Origin: Berkiella sp964594635
Lineage (GTDB): Bacteria; Pseudomonadota; Gammaproteobacteria; Berkiellales; Berkiellaceae
DNA length: 64,000 nt
NCBI GenBank assembly: GCA_964594635.1
Contig: CAZQMV010000004.1
Coordinates: 1-64,000 of the forward strand
Reading direction: 5' to 3'
Under the pieces are notes generated by a model, which was given only the letters and a program-made list of their open reading frames with translations, was not told the origin of the DNA and searched no databases. Positions 1 to 8,107 of the stretch are shown here, one piece after another. The translations under genes were made by a program, and so were the position numbers. The first letter of the stretch is position 1. Every line of letters begins with the position of its first letter.

Positions 1-87
1 CTTCAATCGAGGCGCAGCAAATTCGAGTAGCGGAGTTTACTTTTAGTAAATGAGCAACGCAGAATGCAGCTGCAACAAAGAGTGAAG
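1..87. repeat. Imperfect long palindrome downstream of the DASS transporter (family C)
   Basis: The two halves of this segment pair imperfectly, from CTTCA at the left edge to TGAAG at the right, around the perfect central hairpin TTTACTTTTAGTAAA. It sits just beyond the 3' end of the transporter gene at 107. It could be a terminator-like structure or one copy of a dispersed palindromic repeat. No second full copy was seen in the window, so repeat status is inferred from its architecture only. Confidence 0.4.
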
Positions 88-106
88 TCAAAAGAGCATG
101 TATGAA

Positions 107-1960
107 TTAGAACATCCATTTGATCATGAGCGTCACGACGATTAAATAAAGAAATGACATTAACCCGCCAGCTTTAATAAAATCGATGATTTTATATTGA
201 CCCGGTAAGCTAATGAGCGCATTCGCTTGATGGGTAGGCACGATAAAGGAATTCGACGTTGCAATGGCAACCATCAGTGCAAAGGCGCGCGGATCATCAC
301 CCAATATTTGTGCTAAATGGACGGCTAAGGGAACCAATACAATGGTCGCCCCCACATTCGACAAAATAATACTCCCAATCGACGCGATGACTCCCAACAC
401 TAGCAATAGCAACCATTCGGGTGAGCCGGCAAAGACTTTTAAAATATAGGCACCCATCCAATCCGATGTACCACTATTTTGCACCGCGATACCCAGTGGA
501 ATAAGACCTGCTAATAAAAAAACCGTTTTCCAGCTGACGGCTTCATAGGCATCATCAATACTGATAACCCCTGAGAAAATCATTCCCACTGCGCCTACTA
601 ACAAACCAATGGCCACTGATAAGCCACTAAAGATAATTAAACCAATCGCTAGCATAAAAAAGAATACGGCAAACCACATTTTATCCGTGTGGGTTTTTTT
701 GCGAGGATAATCTGAGGTCACAATCACAAAGTCAGGATTTTTTTGTAAAGAGGCTAAAGCATTCCATTGACAGAACATGCCCAATGTATCACCCGATCGT
801 AAAGCTAACCCTCCGATCTCTTTTTTACCGCGACGTACTTTATCGCCCCGATGCACAGCTAACACCTGAATACCGTACTCGCGACGCATGTGCAAATCGC
901 TTAAATTAGTACCCAATAGTTGAGAGCTTGGCGGAACGACTGCTTCGCATAATCCTGCATGCGGTGAACTAATGTGCTCTGGAAAAGCAGTTAGGTATGG
1001 CGACATCCGTAAACCATACTTTTTAGCAAATTCTTCAACTTCTTCTTTAGGTCCAAACATAGCCAAAACGCTGTTGGCTTTGATTTCAGTCTTGCGAAGC
1101 GGCGGCATATGCAAATTGTTACCGATCTTGATGCCGATGATGGCAATAGAAGGCGGCAGTAACCATTCCCATTGTCGCAACGTATTATCGACTAAAGAAC
1201 TGGAAGCTGGCACACGACATTCGCAAAAATCGGATCCTATGCCGTAAATTCTTTTAAAGTAATCAGGCGATCCACCATTACTTTGCGAACCGGCCACAAA
1301 TGGCGCTTTTGGGATCACCCATTTTCCTAAAAACACAAAATAGAGGATCCCCATAACAAGTAACGCTAAGCCGATAGGAAATACACTAAACAAACCCAAC
1401 ATCGGCGCTTTGGCACCTGTCTTATCAGTAAGACCGTTGCTGTTGATCAATAAGCTGTTTAATAAAATCAGCGGCCCTGTGCCTAACATGGTTAAGGTAC
1501 TACCCAAAATGGCACAAAAACTTAGCGGTAACAGTAAGCGCGATTTTGGGATCCCGGTGGCATGACGAATACGGGTAATGATCGGCAATAATAAAGCAAC
1601 AGTGCTGACGCTACGTAAAAATCCGGCACAAAAACCACTGACAGCCATTAAATATAATCGAATACGGTTCTCACTTTGACCGCCTAAGCGCATAATGTAG
1701 TAAGCCATTTTGGCAACAACACCACTGCGTTCAAGTCCTGCACTGATGATCATCACACCAATCAGCGCAATGACGGCATCGCTTGAGAAGCCGGAAAAAA
1801 GCAATTCACTGGGAACTAAACGGGTGAGACCAAGCAGTACGAGCACTAAACAAGCAACCACGTCGACACGTACTATTTCTGTGACAAATAACACCATGGT
1901 AACGGTGATAATAGCCACAACCAAAAAAATATCCGGTGTTAAACCTTGTACGCCAAACAC
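107..1960 (-). CDS. DASS/SLC13-type anion:Na+ symporter with RCK_C domains
   Basis: This 617-residue integral membrane protein has two hydrophobic blocks (about residues 1-215 and 430-617) separated by a soluble insert. The insert holds two TrkA-C (RCK_C)-like modules, around residues 245-315 and 340-410, a layout known for bacterial SLC13/DASS carriers of sulfate, dicarboxylates or similar anions. The substrate cannot be read from sequence. The start is GTG at 1960, with GGAGAGAAGG just upstream; there is no ATG near the N-terminus that keeps the first helix. It is followed on the same strand by nothing, and trmB lies 56 bp upstream, so the two may be co-transcribed. Confidence 0.85.
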   Translation of the reverse strand: MFGVQGLTPDIFLVVAIITVTMVLFVTEIVRVDVVACLVLVLLGLTRLVPSELLFSGFSSDAVIALIGVMIISAGLERSGVVAKMAYYIMRLGGQSENRIRLYLMAVSGFCAGFLRSVSTVALLLPIITRIRHATGIPKSRLLLPLSFCAILGSTLTMLGTGPLILLNSLLINSNGLTDKTGAKAPMLGLFSVFPIGLALLVMGILYFVFLGKWVIPKAPFVAGSQSNGGSPDYFKRIYGIGSDFCECRVPASSSLVDNTLRQWEWLLPPSIAIIGIKIGNNLHMPPLRKTEIKANSVLAMFGPKEEVEEFAKKYGLRMSPYLTAFPEHISSPHAGLCEAVVPPSSQLLGTNLSDLHMRREYGIQVLAVHRGDKVRRGKKEIGGLALRSGDTLGMFCQWNALASLQKNPDFVIVTSDYPRKKTHTDKMWFAVFFFMLAIGLIIFSGLSVAIGLLVGAVGMIFSGVISIDDAYEAVSWKTVFLLAGLIPLGIAVQNSGTSDWMGAYILKVFAGSPEWLLLLVLGVIASIGSIILSNVGATIVLVPLAVHLAQILGDDPRAFALMVAIATSNSFIVPTHQANALISLPGQYKIIDFIKAGGLMSFLYLIVVTLMIKWMF

Positions 1961-2016
1961 AGCCTTCTCTCCTATCCCTTACTCATATTATAGGAGAGGG
2001 CTTGCTTGGCTGCTTC

Positions 2017-2715
2017 TTAGCGATTCAACTGAAAAATCAGATCCCAGATGGCATGACCCAGTTTTTCACCACGTTTTTCAAACTTGGTCGTGTGGCGCTC
2101 AAAACCTATTGGTGCATAAAGCGCTTCACCAAAGTAGTTAGTAAAAGAGGGGCTTGCCTCTAAAACAGTCATCATATGTTCAGCATAGGGCTGCCAATCC
2201 GTCGCAAGATGGAAAAAACCTTCTGCTTTGAGTTTCTTGGCGATCAGTTCCACAAATTCAGGTTGGACAATACGGCGCTTGTGATGTTTGCTTTTGGGCC
2301 AAGGATCGGGGAACAACAAAAGCACCCTATCAAGGCTGCCATCAGAGATAGCCAGGTTTAAAACATCCAGTGCATCAACGGCAAAGATTTTGAGATTGGT
2401 TAATTCAAGAGTCTTTGCGCGTGCCAACATCCGACCAATACCCGGTGGATGCACTTCTACGCCAATAAAATCCGCTTGGGGATTTTCGGCTGCGAGTTTC
2501 GCTAAAGTGGCCCCCATACCGAATCCAATCTCCAGCACTCTTTTCGCTTCACGGCCAAAGACGGCATTCCAATCGTAAGGTTGACCGTTTTCGGGGAGGG
2601 GTAAACCGTATAGTGGCCAATCGGCTGAAACGGCTTCTTTTTGTGCGGGGGTCATACGCCCTTGGCGTACCACAAAACTGCGGATGGGTCGGTGGATGGG
2701 GGTATCTGTAGTCAT
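2017..2715 (-). CDS. trmB: tRNA (guanine-N7-)-methyltransferase TrmB
   Basis: The enzyme makes m7G46 in the variable loop of tRNA using S-adenosylmethionine. The 232-residue protein shows the SAM-binding segment LEIGFGMGATL (about residues 61-71), the following GVEVHPPGIG, and the diagnostic TrmB motif LLFPDPWPKSKHHKRR (about 132-147). Length matches the family. The start at ATG 2715 gives a usual short N-terminal extension (RSFVVRQGRMT) seen in gammaproteobacterial TrmB. It lies upstream of the DASS transporter on the same strand. Confidence 0.96.
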   Translation of the reverse strand: MTTDTPIHRPIRSFVVRQGRMTPAQKEAVSADWPLYGLPLPENGQPYDWNAVFGREAKRVLEIGFGMGATLAKLAAENPQADFIGVEVHPPGIGRMLARAKTLELTNLKIFAVDALDVLNLAISDGSLDRVLLLFPDPWPKSKHHKRRIVQPEFVELIAKKLKAEGFFHLATDWQPYAEHMMTVLEASPSFTNYFGEALYAPIGFERHTTKFEKRGEKLGHAIWDLIFQLNR

Positions 2716-2771
2716 ATATCTAAATCACTTAGTTCTCTAACACTATATTTCTGCAAACCGATACTATTTCA

Positions 2772-3186
2772 CCAACTGGTATCAAGCAAGCCATTTTGCG
2801 ATAATGATGAGCTGAATTTATGCTAATCGCCATTTTACGCTTGGGTTTTCGTTGTTTAAACGCTCACTTCAGGAAACNNNNNNNNNNNNNNNNNNNNNNN
2901 NNNNNNNNNNNNNNNNNNNNNNNNNNNNNNNNNNNNNNNNNNNNNNNNNNNNNNNNNNNNNNNNNNNNNNNNNNNNNTCGCGCCCGTTGGGCACTCAGAC
3001 AACCTTTCGTTCGCTAATAAACAACGAAAACCAGAATGCTCCAACTGGTATCACGCAGTTCGTTTTGTCATAATGGCGGGACATTTACGCTTGGGTTACC
3101 GTTGTTTAAACGCTCACTTCAGGAAACTCGCGCCCGTTGGGCACTCAGACAACCTTTCGTTCGCTAATAAACAACGAAAACCCAAG
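2772..3186. repeat. Tandem palindromic repeat array, family A (interrupted by an assembly gap)
   Basis: Two tandem units begin at CCAACTGGTATCA (2772 and 3041). Each ends in a long hairpin: outer arms of the type CTTGGGTT..CGTTGTTT and AAACAACG..AACCCAAG surround a core with AACGCTCACTTCAGGAAAC and CCTTTCGTTCGCTAATA. The intact hairpin is 3090-3186 (97 bp). In the first unit the hairpin is split by the 100-N gap. A third, diverged hairpin with the same core but different outer arms is at 16897-16973. No coding sequence was seen here. Confidence 0.85.
2878..2977. other. Assembly gap (100 N) inside a repeat
   Basis: Exactly 100 Ns, a conventional placeholder length. The bases flanking the gap (..AGGAAAC and TCGCGCCC..) are contiguous in the intact copy at 3121-3134. 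The true gap is therefore either nil or a whole number of extra repeat units. Confidence 0.95.
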
Positions 3187-3210
3187 TCTAAAAGTTTAAT
3201 AAGTTTAATC

Positions 3211-3556
3211 GAACTATTTTGCTTTTAGACTAGGCGGCAAGCACAATGACGAATGGAGTGTATGTATAATACACGACTGAGTCATTTTGCGATGCCAACA
3301 ACGTGTAAAACCAAATAGTAAACTTTTTCGAACTATTTTGTTTTTATACGCGGCGGCAAGTTACAATGGCAAAGGAGTGTATGCTAATACATGACTGAGT
3401 CATTTTGCGATGCCAACAACGTATAAAACCAAATAGTAAACTTTTTCGAACTATTTTGTTTTTATACGCGGCGGCAAGTTACAATGGCAAAGGAGTGTAT
3501 GCTAATACATGACTGCAGCCGTTGGAATTTGCCAACAAAGTATAAAAACAAAATAG
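3211..3556. repeat. Three tandem palindromic repeats, family B, abutting tRNA-Gly
   Basis: Three head-to-tail copies start at 3211, 3330 and 3448, with a period of 118-119 bp. Each copy has outer arms of 17-20 bp (ACTATTTTGTTTTTATAC and GTATAAAA(C/A)CAAATAG) around a core GCGGCAAG..GGAGTGTATG..AATACATGACTG..GCCAACAA. The arms of copy 3 pair perfectly over 17 bp, and its inner part differs from copies 1 and 2. The array ends about 10 bp before tRNA-Gly, so that gene's promoter must lie in the repeat or be absent. An inverted relative with a different outer stem is at 43301-43408. Confidence 0.88.
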
Positions 3557-3565
3557 AAAGAAAAA

Positions 3566-3639
3566 GCGGGTGTAGTATAATGGTAATACCTTAGCTTCCC
3601 AAGCTAATGACGTGGGTTCGATTCCCATCACCCGCTCCA
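3566..3639 (+). tRNA. tRNA-Gly (anticodon CCC)
   Basis: A 74-nt cloverleaf with the CCA end encoded. The acceptor arm GCGGGTG pairs with CACCCGC, the anticodon stem TTAGC/GCTAA encloses the loop TTCCCAA, and the T arm has GTGGGTTCGATTCCCAT. Anticodon CCC reads GGG codons. It is followed 26 nt later by the asmA-like gene. Confidence 0.96.
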
Positions 3640-3665
3640 CTTGAAAAGCCTATCAGAGGTACATC

Positions 3666-5582
3666 ATGTCAATATCCCGAATTTTCCGCGTCATCATTTC
3701 CTTTTTCTTATTGTTAGTGGGATTTGCCATTGTTGTGCCGATTGCGGCTTATTTCTTTTTTGATCCTAATCATTTTAAAAATGAAATCACGACTTACATT
3801 AATTCTAAAAGCGGATTACCGCTTGAAATTCACGGCAAGATCAGTCTGCAAGTTTTTCCTTGGGTGGGTTTAAAAGTTCATCAAGTTGATTTGGCGCAAC
3901 CTTCTTCCTTTGGTCAAGGGAAAATGATTGAAATCCAAGAGATGGGTCTTAAAATGCCCTTGAATGAATTGTTGCAAAAACATTTGCAAATTGAAAGTTT
4001 GGATGTAAAAGGATTAACAATTCACGCCATTAAGAATAAAGAGGGTAGCACCAATTGGGAATATTATTCCAAGCAAGTCAAAAACAAACAAAATGACAAC
4101 TCATCAACGTCTGTACAGAAAAATGATAAATCCACACAAGTATCTAAGAAACTGCGCTTTGATTTATTACAATTTTCTTTAAACGATGCCAAAGCAACAT
4201 TTGAAGATAGACAATCTGGCGAAAAGATTGAAATTGAGAAATTGCAGCTTGTTGGCCGTCAGGGCACCGCTGCTGGAAGCTATCCTATTGAAGGGGAAAT
4301 CAGCGTTAAGACGAATGATCTTTCAAGTCAGGGGAAATTCGAAGGCATTTTTAAAGAAGTGAACGATAAATGGCTTGCGGATTTACAAACTGATTTTACT
4401 TTCGAGATGCCAAAAAATCCTGCCGCTTTTCGTAAAGGTTCGGTATCGACGCAAATCAATGCCAACTTTGCAGAGTCTATTGCTTTCAATAAGCTCGTGG
4501 TTAAATCTGGGCAATTAGAACTCAAAGGCCATTGCAAAGTGCCTTTTGATGAAAAGCAAGCGATCACTTTTCATGCCGATATGAATAAATTGGATCTGGA
4601 CGCACTGTCTGACTCAAGCAAAGTGGCAACAAAGCAAGCTGCAACAAGCGATGTTGCGAAGATCGTACCAGTTAAACAAGTGGCAACTAAACCAAAAGCT
4701 TCCCAACAACTGATTACTGGCAGTGTGACCATCGGAAAAGTCCTGGCGCATGATCTTGTGCTTGAAAATGTCAGCACACAAGTTAAAAAAGATGCCAACA
4801 CCCTCACGCTCCGCGATCTCAGTGCTAATCTCTATCAAGGGAAACTGCAGACCAATGTGGTTAAGAATTTGCAAAATCCTTCGGCACCCGTTGCACTTGT
4901 TGGCAAGTTAACCCAAATATCTCTTGCACCATTATTAAAAGATCTCAAACAAGAAGCACGCGTCAGTGGTGTTTCTAATATTGATTTCAATTTAACCTAT
5001 CATGAAACGCCCGGTTTAAATGGCACCTTAAAATTGCAAATCGCTAATGGGGTGATTGAAGGTGTTGACGTCAAATACTATTTAAGCCTTGCACAGGCTT
5101 TATTAAAAAAGATCGAAACAAAAGAAACAGATAGTAAACGCACCTCATTTGGCACCTTAGTGGCGACTTTGTTGTTTAATAACAATGTCATGGACAACAA
5201 TGATCTTGCTATCACCTCTGCTGATTTTACGGCAAAAGGCGAAGGCAGCATTAACTTAAATAGCCAAACCATTGCTTACAAAATTCAGGCATTAAAGGCA
5301 TATCAGGACAACAAAGAACATACCAAAGCTTATCCTTTAGCTATCCGCATTAAAGGGCCCTTAAGTCACCCCAAAGTTGAGCCCGACTATGATGTGTATT
5401 TGAAAAAATTGATGGAACAACAAGTGAAGGGTGAGCTTAATAAGCAACTCGGTAAACTATTAGGTGTTCCTAAAGAAGGTGATCCTAATGCCTCCACCGA
5501 CGCACCGCAAAACTTAGAAGATGCCGCTAAAAAGAAATTAGAAGAAAAATTACAAAAAGGTTTGAAAAAATTTTTCAAATAG
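3666..5582 (+). CDS. AsmA family protein
   Basis: A 638-residue envelope protein with one N-terminal membrane anchor (about residues 7-32), followed by a long beta-rich periplasmic region typical of AsmA/YhdP-type proteins, now thought to take part in phospholipid transport to the outer membrane. The opening FFFDPNHFKNEI and the segment VFPWVGLKVHQVDLAQP are typical of AsmA N-termini. The C-terminus is a Lys-rich amphipathic tail. The start at ATG 3666 has AGAGG a few bases upstream. It directly precedes mutY with a 9-bp gap, an arrangement found in other gammaproteobacteria. Confidence 0.88.
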   Translation: MSISRIFRVIISFFLLLVGFAIVVPIAAYFFFDPNHFKNEITTYINSKSGLPLEIHGKISLQVFPWVGLKVHQVDLAQPSSFGQGKMIEIQEMGLKMPLNELLQKHLQIESLDVKGLTIHAIKNKEGSTNWEYYSKQVKNKQNDNSSTSVQKNDKSTQVSKKLRFDLLQFSLNDAKATFEDRQSGEKIEIEKLQLVGRQGTAAGSYPIEGEISVKTNDLSSQGKFEGIFKEVNDKWLADLQTDFTFEMPKNPAAFRKGSVSTQINANFAESIAFNKLVVKSGQLELKGHCKVPFDEKQAITFHADMNKLDLDALSDSSKVATKQAATSDVAKIVPVKQVATKPKASQQLITGSVTIGKVLAHDLVLENVSTQVKKDANTLTLRDLSANLYQGKLQTNVVKNLQNPSAPVALVGKLTQISLAPLLKDLKQEARVSGVSNIDFNLTYHETPGLNGTLKLQIANGVIEGVDVKYYLSLAQALLKKIETKETDSKRTSFGTLVATLLFNNNVMDNNDLAITSADFTAKGEGSINLNSQTIAYKIQALKAYQDNKEHTKAYPLAIRIKGPLSHPKVEPDYDVYLKKLMEQQVKGELNKQLGKLLGVPKEGDPNASTDAPQNLEDAAKKKLEEKLQKGLKKFFK

Positions 5583-5591
5583 TAGTAAACC

Positions 5592-6653
5592 ATGATAATT
5601 CCTAGCATTAAGCGCGACTGGTTCGCCAACGCGCTTTTAAAATGGTATGCCAAGCATGGTCGTCACGATCTTCCTTGGAAAAAACCACTCGATGTGTATC
5701 GAGTTTGGGTTTCAGAGATCATGCTACAACAAACACAAGTCGCAACCGTGATCCCTTACTTTGCGCGTTTTATGAAAAGCTTCCCTGACTTAGCCACTTT
5801 GGCAAATGCGTCGCAGGATTTGGTGTTTAATCATTGGGCAGGTTTGGGTTACTACGCTAGAGCACGCAATCTCCATAAAGCAGCTCGCATGGTGATGCAA
5901 GATTTTAAGGGTAAGTTTCCCAAAGATGTGCCAACTCTTGCGACGCTGCCAGGCATCGGTTTATCAACCGCAGGCGCTATTTTGTCGCAAGCTTATAATT
6001 TGCGTGCGCCCATTTTAGATGGCAATGTCAAAAGAGTATTATGCCGTTTTCACGGCATCAAAGCTTGGCCAGGTGAAAAAGCCGTTCATGACAAACTTTG
6101 GGATTTAGCAGAATATTATACGCCCAAAACTCAAGCCGCAGATTACACCCAAGCCACAATGGATTTAGGTGCAACGTGTTGCACCCGCAGTAAACCAAAC
6201 TGTGAAGCATGTCCATTAAAGAAGCATTGCGTCGCTTTTGCGCATCATGAACAAAGCCTTTGCCCTGGCAAAAAGCCGCGAAAAAAATTGCCAAGCAAAC
6301 AGCTTTATATGCTGTGTGCACAAAACCAAAAAGGCGAGTTTTTGCTCGAACAACGCCCATTAAAAGGGATCTGGGCGGGCCTTTGGAGTCTGCCAGAATT
6401 TAAAACAGAGAGTGACATCCTGCCTTGGATAAAAAAGCATCTTGGAAGCCCTGAGAACGCGCTGGTTAGTTTGTCATCGATTTCGCATACTTTCACACAC
6501 TATCACTTAAGCATTGAACCACGCTGTTTAAAACTTTCCAAAAACCCACGGTTAAAAAAAGAAAAAGAACACTTGCGTTGGTTAAATGAAAAAGCGTTAG
6601 ACGAACGTGGCTTGCCAGCTCCTATACAAAAATTATTAATGACGATAAGGTAA
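5592..6653 (+). CDS. mutY: A/G-specific adenine DNA glycosylase MutY
   Basis: The enzyme removes adenine mispaired with 8-oxoguanine. In the 353-residue protein I see catalytic Glu42 in EIMLQQTQV, the helix-hairpin-helix LPGIGLSTAGAI (about 119-130), catalytic Asp143 in ILDGNVKRV, and the 4Fe-4S ligands C197-X6-C204-X2-C207-X5-C213, the same spacing as in the E. coli enzyme. The C-terminal third is a NUDIX-like 8-oxoG recognition domain. The gene is packed between the asmA-like gene and yggX (4-bp gap), as in E. coli mutY-yggX. Confidence 0.97.
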   Translation: MIIPSIKRDWFANALLKWYAKHGRHDLPWKKPLDVYRVWVSEIMLQQTQVATVIPYFARFMKSFPDLATLANASQDLVFNHWAGLGYYARARNLHKAARMVMQDFKGKFPKDVPTLATLPGIGLSTAGAILSQAYNLRAPILDGNVKRVLCRFHGIKAWPGEKAVHDKLWDLAEYYTPKTQAADYTQATMDLGATCCTRSKPNCEACPLKKHCVAFAHHEQSLCPGKKPRKKLPSKQLYMLCAQNQKGEFLLEQRPLKGIWAGLWSLPEFKTESDILPWIKKHLGSPENALVSLSSISHTFTHYHLSIEPRCLKLSKNPRLKKEKEHLRWLNEKALDERGLPAPIQKLLMTIR

Positions 6654-6657
6654 ACCA

Positions 6658-6930
6658 ATGACACGTACTGTTTTTTGCGCCAAGTTACATAAAGAATTAC
6701 CCGGATTAAACCGCGTACCTTACCCAGGCCCCTTAGGTCAACGGATCTATGATGAAGTTTCCATGGAAGCATGGCAGGGTTGGTTAAAACATCAAACCTT
6801 GTTGATCAATGAAAATCGATTGAATGTGTTAGATCCCAGGGCGCGCACTTTTATTGAAGGTGAGATGCAGAAGTATTTCTTTGAAGAAGGCAGTGCGACA
6901 CCAGCAGGCTTTACCCCACCTTCTGAATAA
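6658..6930 (+). CDS. yggX: Probable Fe(2+)-trafficking protein YggX
   Basis: A 90-residue cytosolic protein thought to protect iron-sulfur clusters and support iron supply under oxidative stress. The N-terminus has the conserved Cys (TRTVFCAKLHKELPGL) and the family segments PYPGPLGQRIYDEVS, WQGWLKHQTLLINE and the FEEGS near the C-terminus. It lies 4 bp after mutY and is almost certainly co-transcribed; pairing with mutY fits repair of oxidative damage. Confidence 0.96.
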   Translation: MTRTVFCAKLHKELPGLNRVPYPGPLGQRIYDEVSMEAWQGWLKHQTLLINENRLNVLDPRARTFIEGEMQKYFFEEGSATPAGFTPPSE

Positions 6931-7009
6931 TAAAGAGGGCAAATAGTGACGAGATGCAGGATCTTTGCTTGATTTAATTTAGTTAATAAACTGCAACTTT
7001 CAGACACCC

Positions 7010-7038
7010 TTGACACCCGAAGTCACTTCACGTTTAAT
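7010..7038 (+). promoter_or_regulatory. Sigma70 promoter for tRNA-Phe
   Basis: A perfect -35 TTGACA (7010-7015) is separated by 17 bp from -10 TTTAAT (7033-7038). A GC-rich stretch GAGCCCTC follows the -10, like the discriminators of stable-RNA promoters under stringent control. The tRNA begins 14 bp after the -10. Confidence 0.8.
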
Positions 7039-7052
7039 GAGCCCTCATTGAT

Positions 7053-7128
7053 GGCCGGATAGCTCAGTCGGTAGAGCAAAGGATTGAAAATCCTTGTGTC
7101 GCTGGTTCGATTCCAGCTCCGGCCACCA
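7053..7128 (+). tRNA. tRNA-Phe (anticodon GAA)
   Basis: A 76-nt cloverleaf with encoded CCA. The acceptor arm GGCCGGA pairs with TCCGGCC, the D-arm is AGCTCAGTCGGTAGAGC, the anticodon stem AAGGA/TCCTT encloses the loop TTGAAAA, and the T arm has GCTGGTTCGATTCCAGC. A strong promoter lies directly upstream. Confidence 0.97.
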
Positions 7129-7182
7129 TGCTTCGCTCTTCAAGTTGACCCGGTCAACTTTCGAGCTACGCATGGCATCCCA

Positions 7183-8028
7183 TCACCCCTTCGCTTTCTT
7201 TTTCGCCTCTTGTGCTTCCATCGCTTTGACTTTTCGGCTGGCAATATAGCGCATCATGATGCCTGCTTTCTCTTTGCCTTGTGCACCCATTCTAGCGTAA
7301 AAGTCCATCACCAAAGGCGCAATCAAATTGGCCGGAATCGCGCCTTGTTGACGATTGAAAATTTCTTTGACCATCTGTTCACCGTATTTTTGTGACATCT
7401 CTTGCAGCTGGGCTTGCAATAATGGCTCTGCCTCTGATTGCGATGGAATGGGTTGAGGCGATGCAATGGAAGCTTCAATCACCTGTTTTTTGGCTTCTAA
7501 TAACTGAGCCAATAGTTTTTTAAAATGAGGTTGTTCCCAAATTTCACTAAAATCACCTTTTGCAGACTGGCCATATTCCATCCGCAATACAGCGCGAGGA
7601 TCTTGGGTGTGTAAATAGCGATAAAGCTCTAACATCGCTCCAAGATAACGCATCACTGCTTCATTTGGCGCAGTTTGTAAATGCTGATAAAAAACGCGTT
7701 CCATTAAGAGTGTCGAATATCCAGCCAATTGAGCTTCAGACTCTTTGTGCAAAATACCCTGCTTGATCTGATTAATGAAAGACGCGTATTGCTCCGGATG
7801 CTGCTTGGCAACCATAGTAAAAAGCGGCACTTTATATATCTGCCTTTCAAACTGCCAACCTAATACGTAGGGATAAAAATACTGCCGAGAAATCTCGGCA
7901 ACGCCGAGGGCTCCCATAGCGGCCAGCACAGCAATACTTATTTTTTGCCAACGTTTTATAACAAAAAAAGCCGGGATAATAATGATCATACCAGCCAAAA
8001 TACCGATAAGCGTGTTGAGCCAATCCAT
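7183..8028 (-). CDS. Hypothetical membrane-anchored protein
   Basis: I do not recognise this protein. From the ATG at 8028 it is 281 residues. Two N-terminal hydrophobic segments (WLNTLIGILAGMIIIIPAFF and ISIAVLAAMGALGVA) are followed by a mostly helical hydrophilic domain with a Pro/Ser-rich linker (SPQPIPSQSEAEP) and a Lys-rich tail ending EAQEAKKKAKG. A TTG 15 codons upstream (8073) is an alternative start, but it adds a non-conserved-looking leader. It ends 54 bp from tRNA-Phe, facing it. No function can be assigned. Confidence 0.65.
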   Translation of the reverse strand: MDWLNTLIGILAGMIIIIPAFFVIKRWQKISIAVLAAMGALGVAEISRQYFYPYVLGWQFERQIYKVPLFTMVAKQHPEQYASFINQIKQGILHKESEAQLAGYSTLLMERVFYQHLQTAPNEAVMRYLGAMLELYRYLHTQDPRAVLRMEYGQSAKGDFSEIWEQPHFKKLLAQLLEAKKQVIEASIASPQPIPSQSEAEPLLQAQLQEMSQKYGEQMVKEIFNRQQGAIPANLIAPLVMDFYARMGAQGKEKAGIMMRYIASRKVKAMEAQEAKKKAKG

Positions 8029-8107
8029 GGGGTGATAATGTCCTTGCGTCAACCTAATATATTCTAAACACAAATTCTCGTCGACTAATACACAGCAATT
8101 AAGCTAA

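Noticed and set aside
2820..3073. Short reading frames running through the N gap
   Set aside because: They are made of repeat sequence and unknown bases.
3090..3186. Integron attC site
   Set aside because: There is GTTGTTT/AAACAAC pairing at the ends, but the conserved part is the core rather than the ends, and no integrase or gene cassettes are near.
3090..3556. CRISPR array
   Set aside because: The repeats are long palindromes of about 100 bp in direct tandem without short unique spacers, and there are no cas genes.
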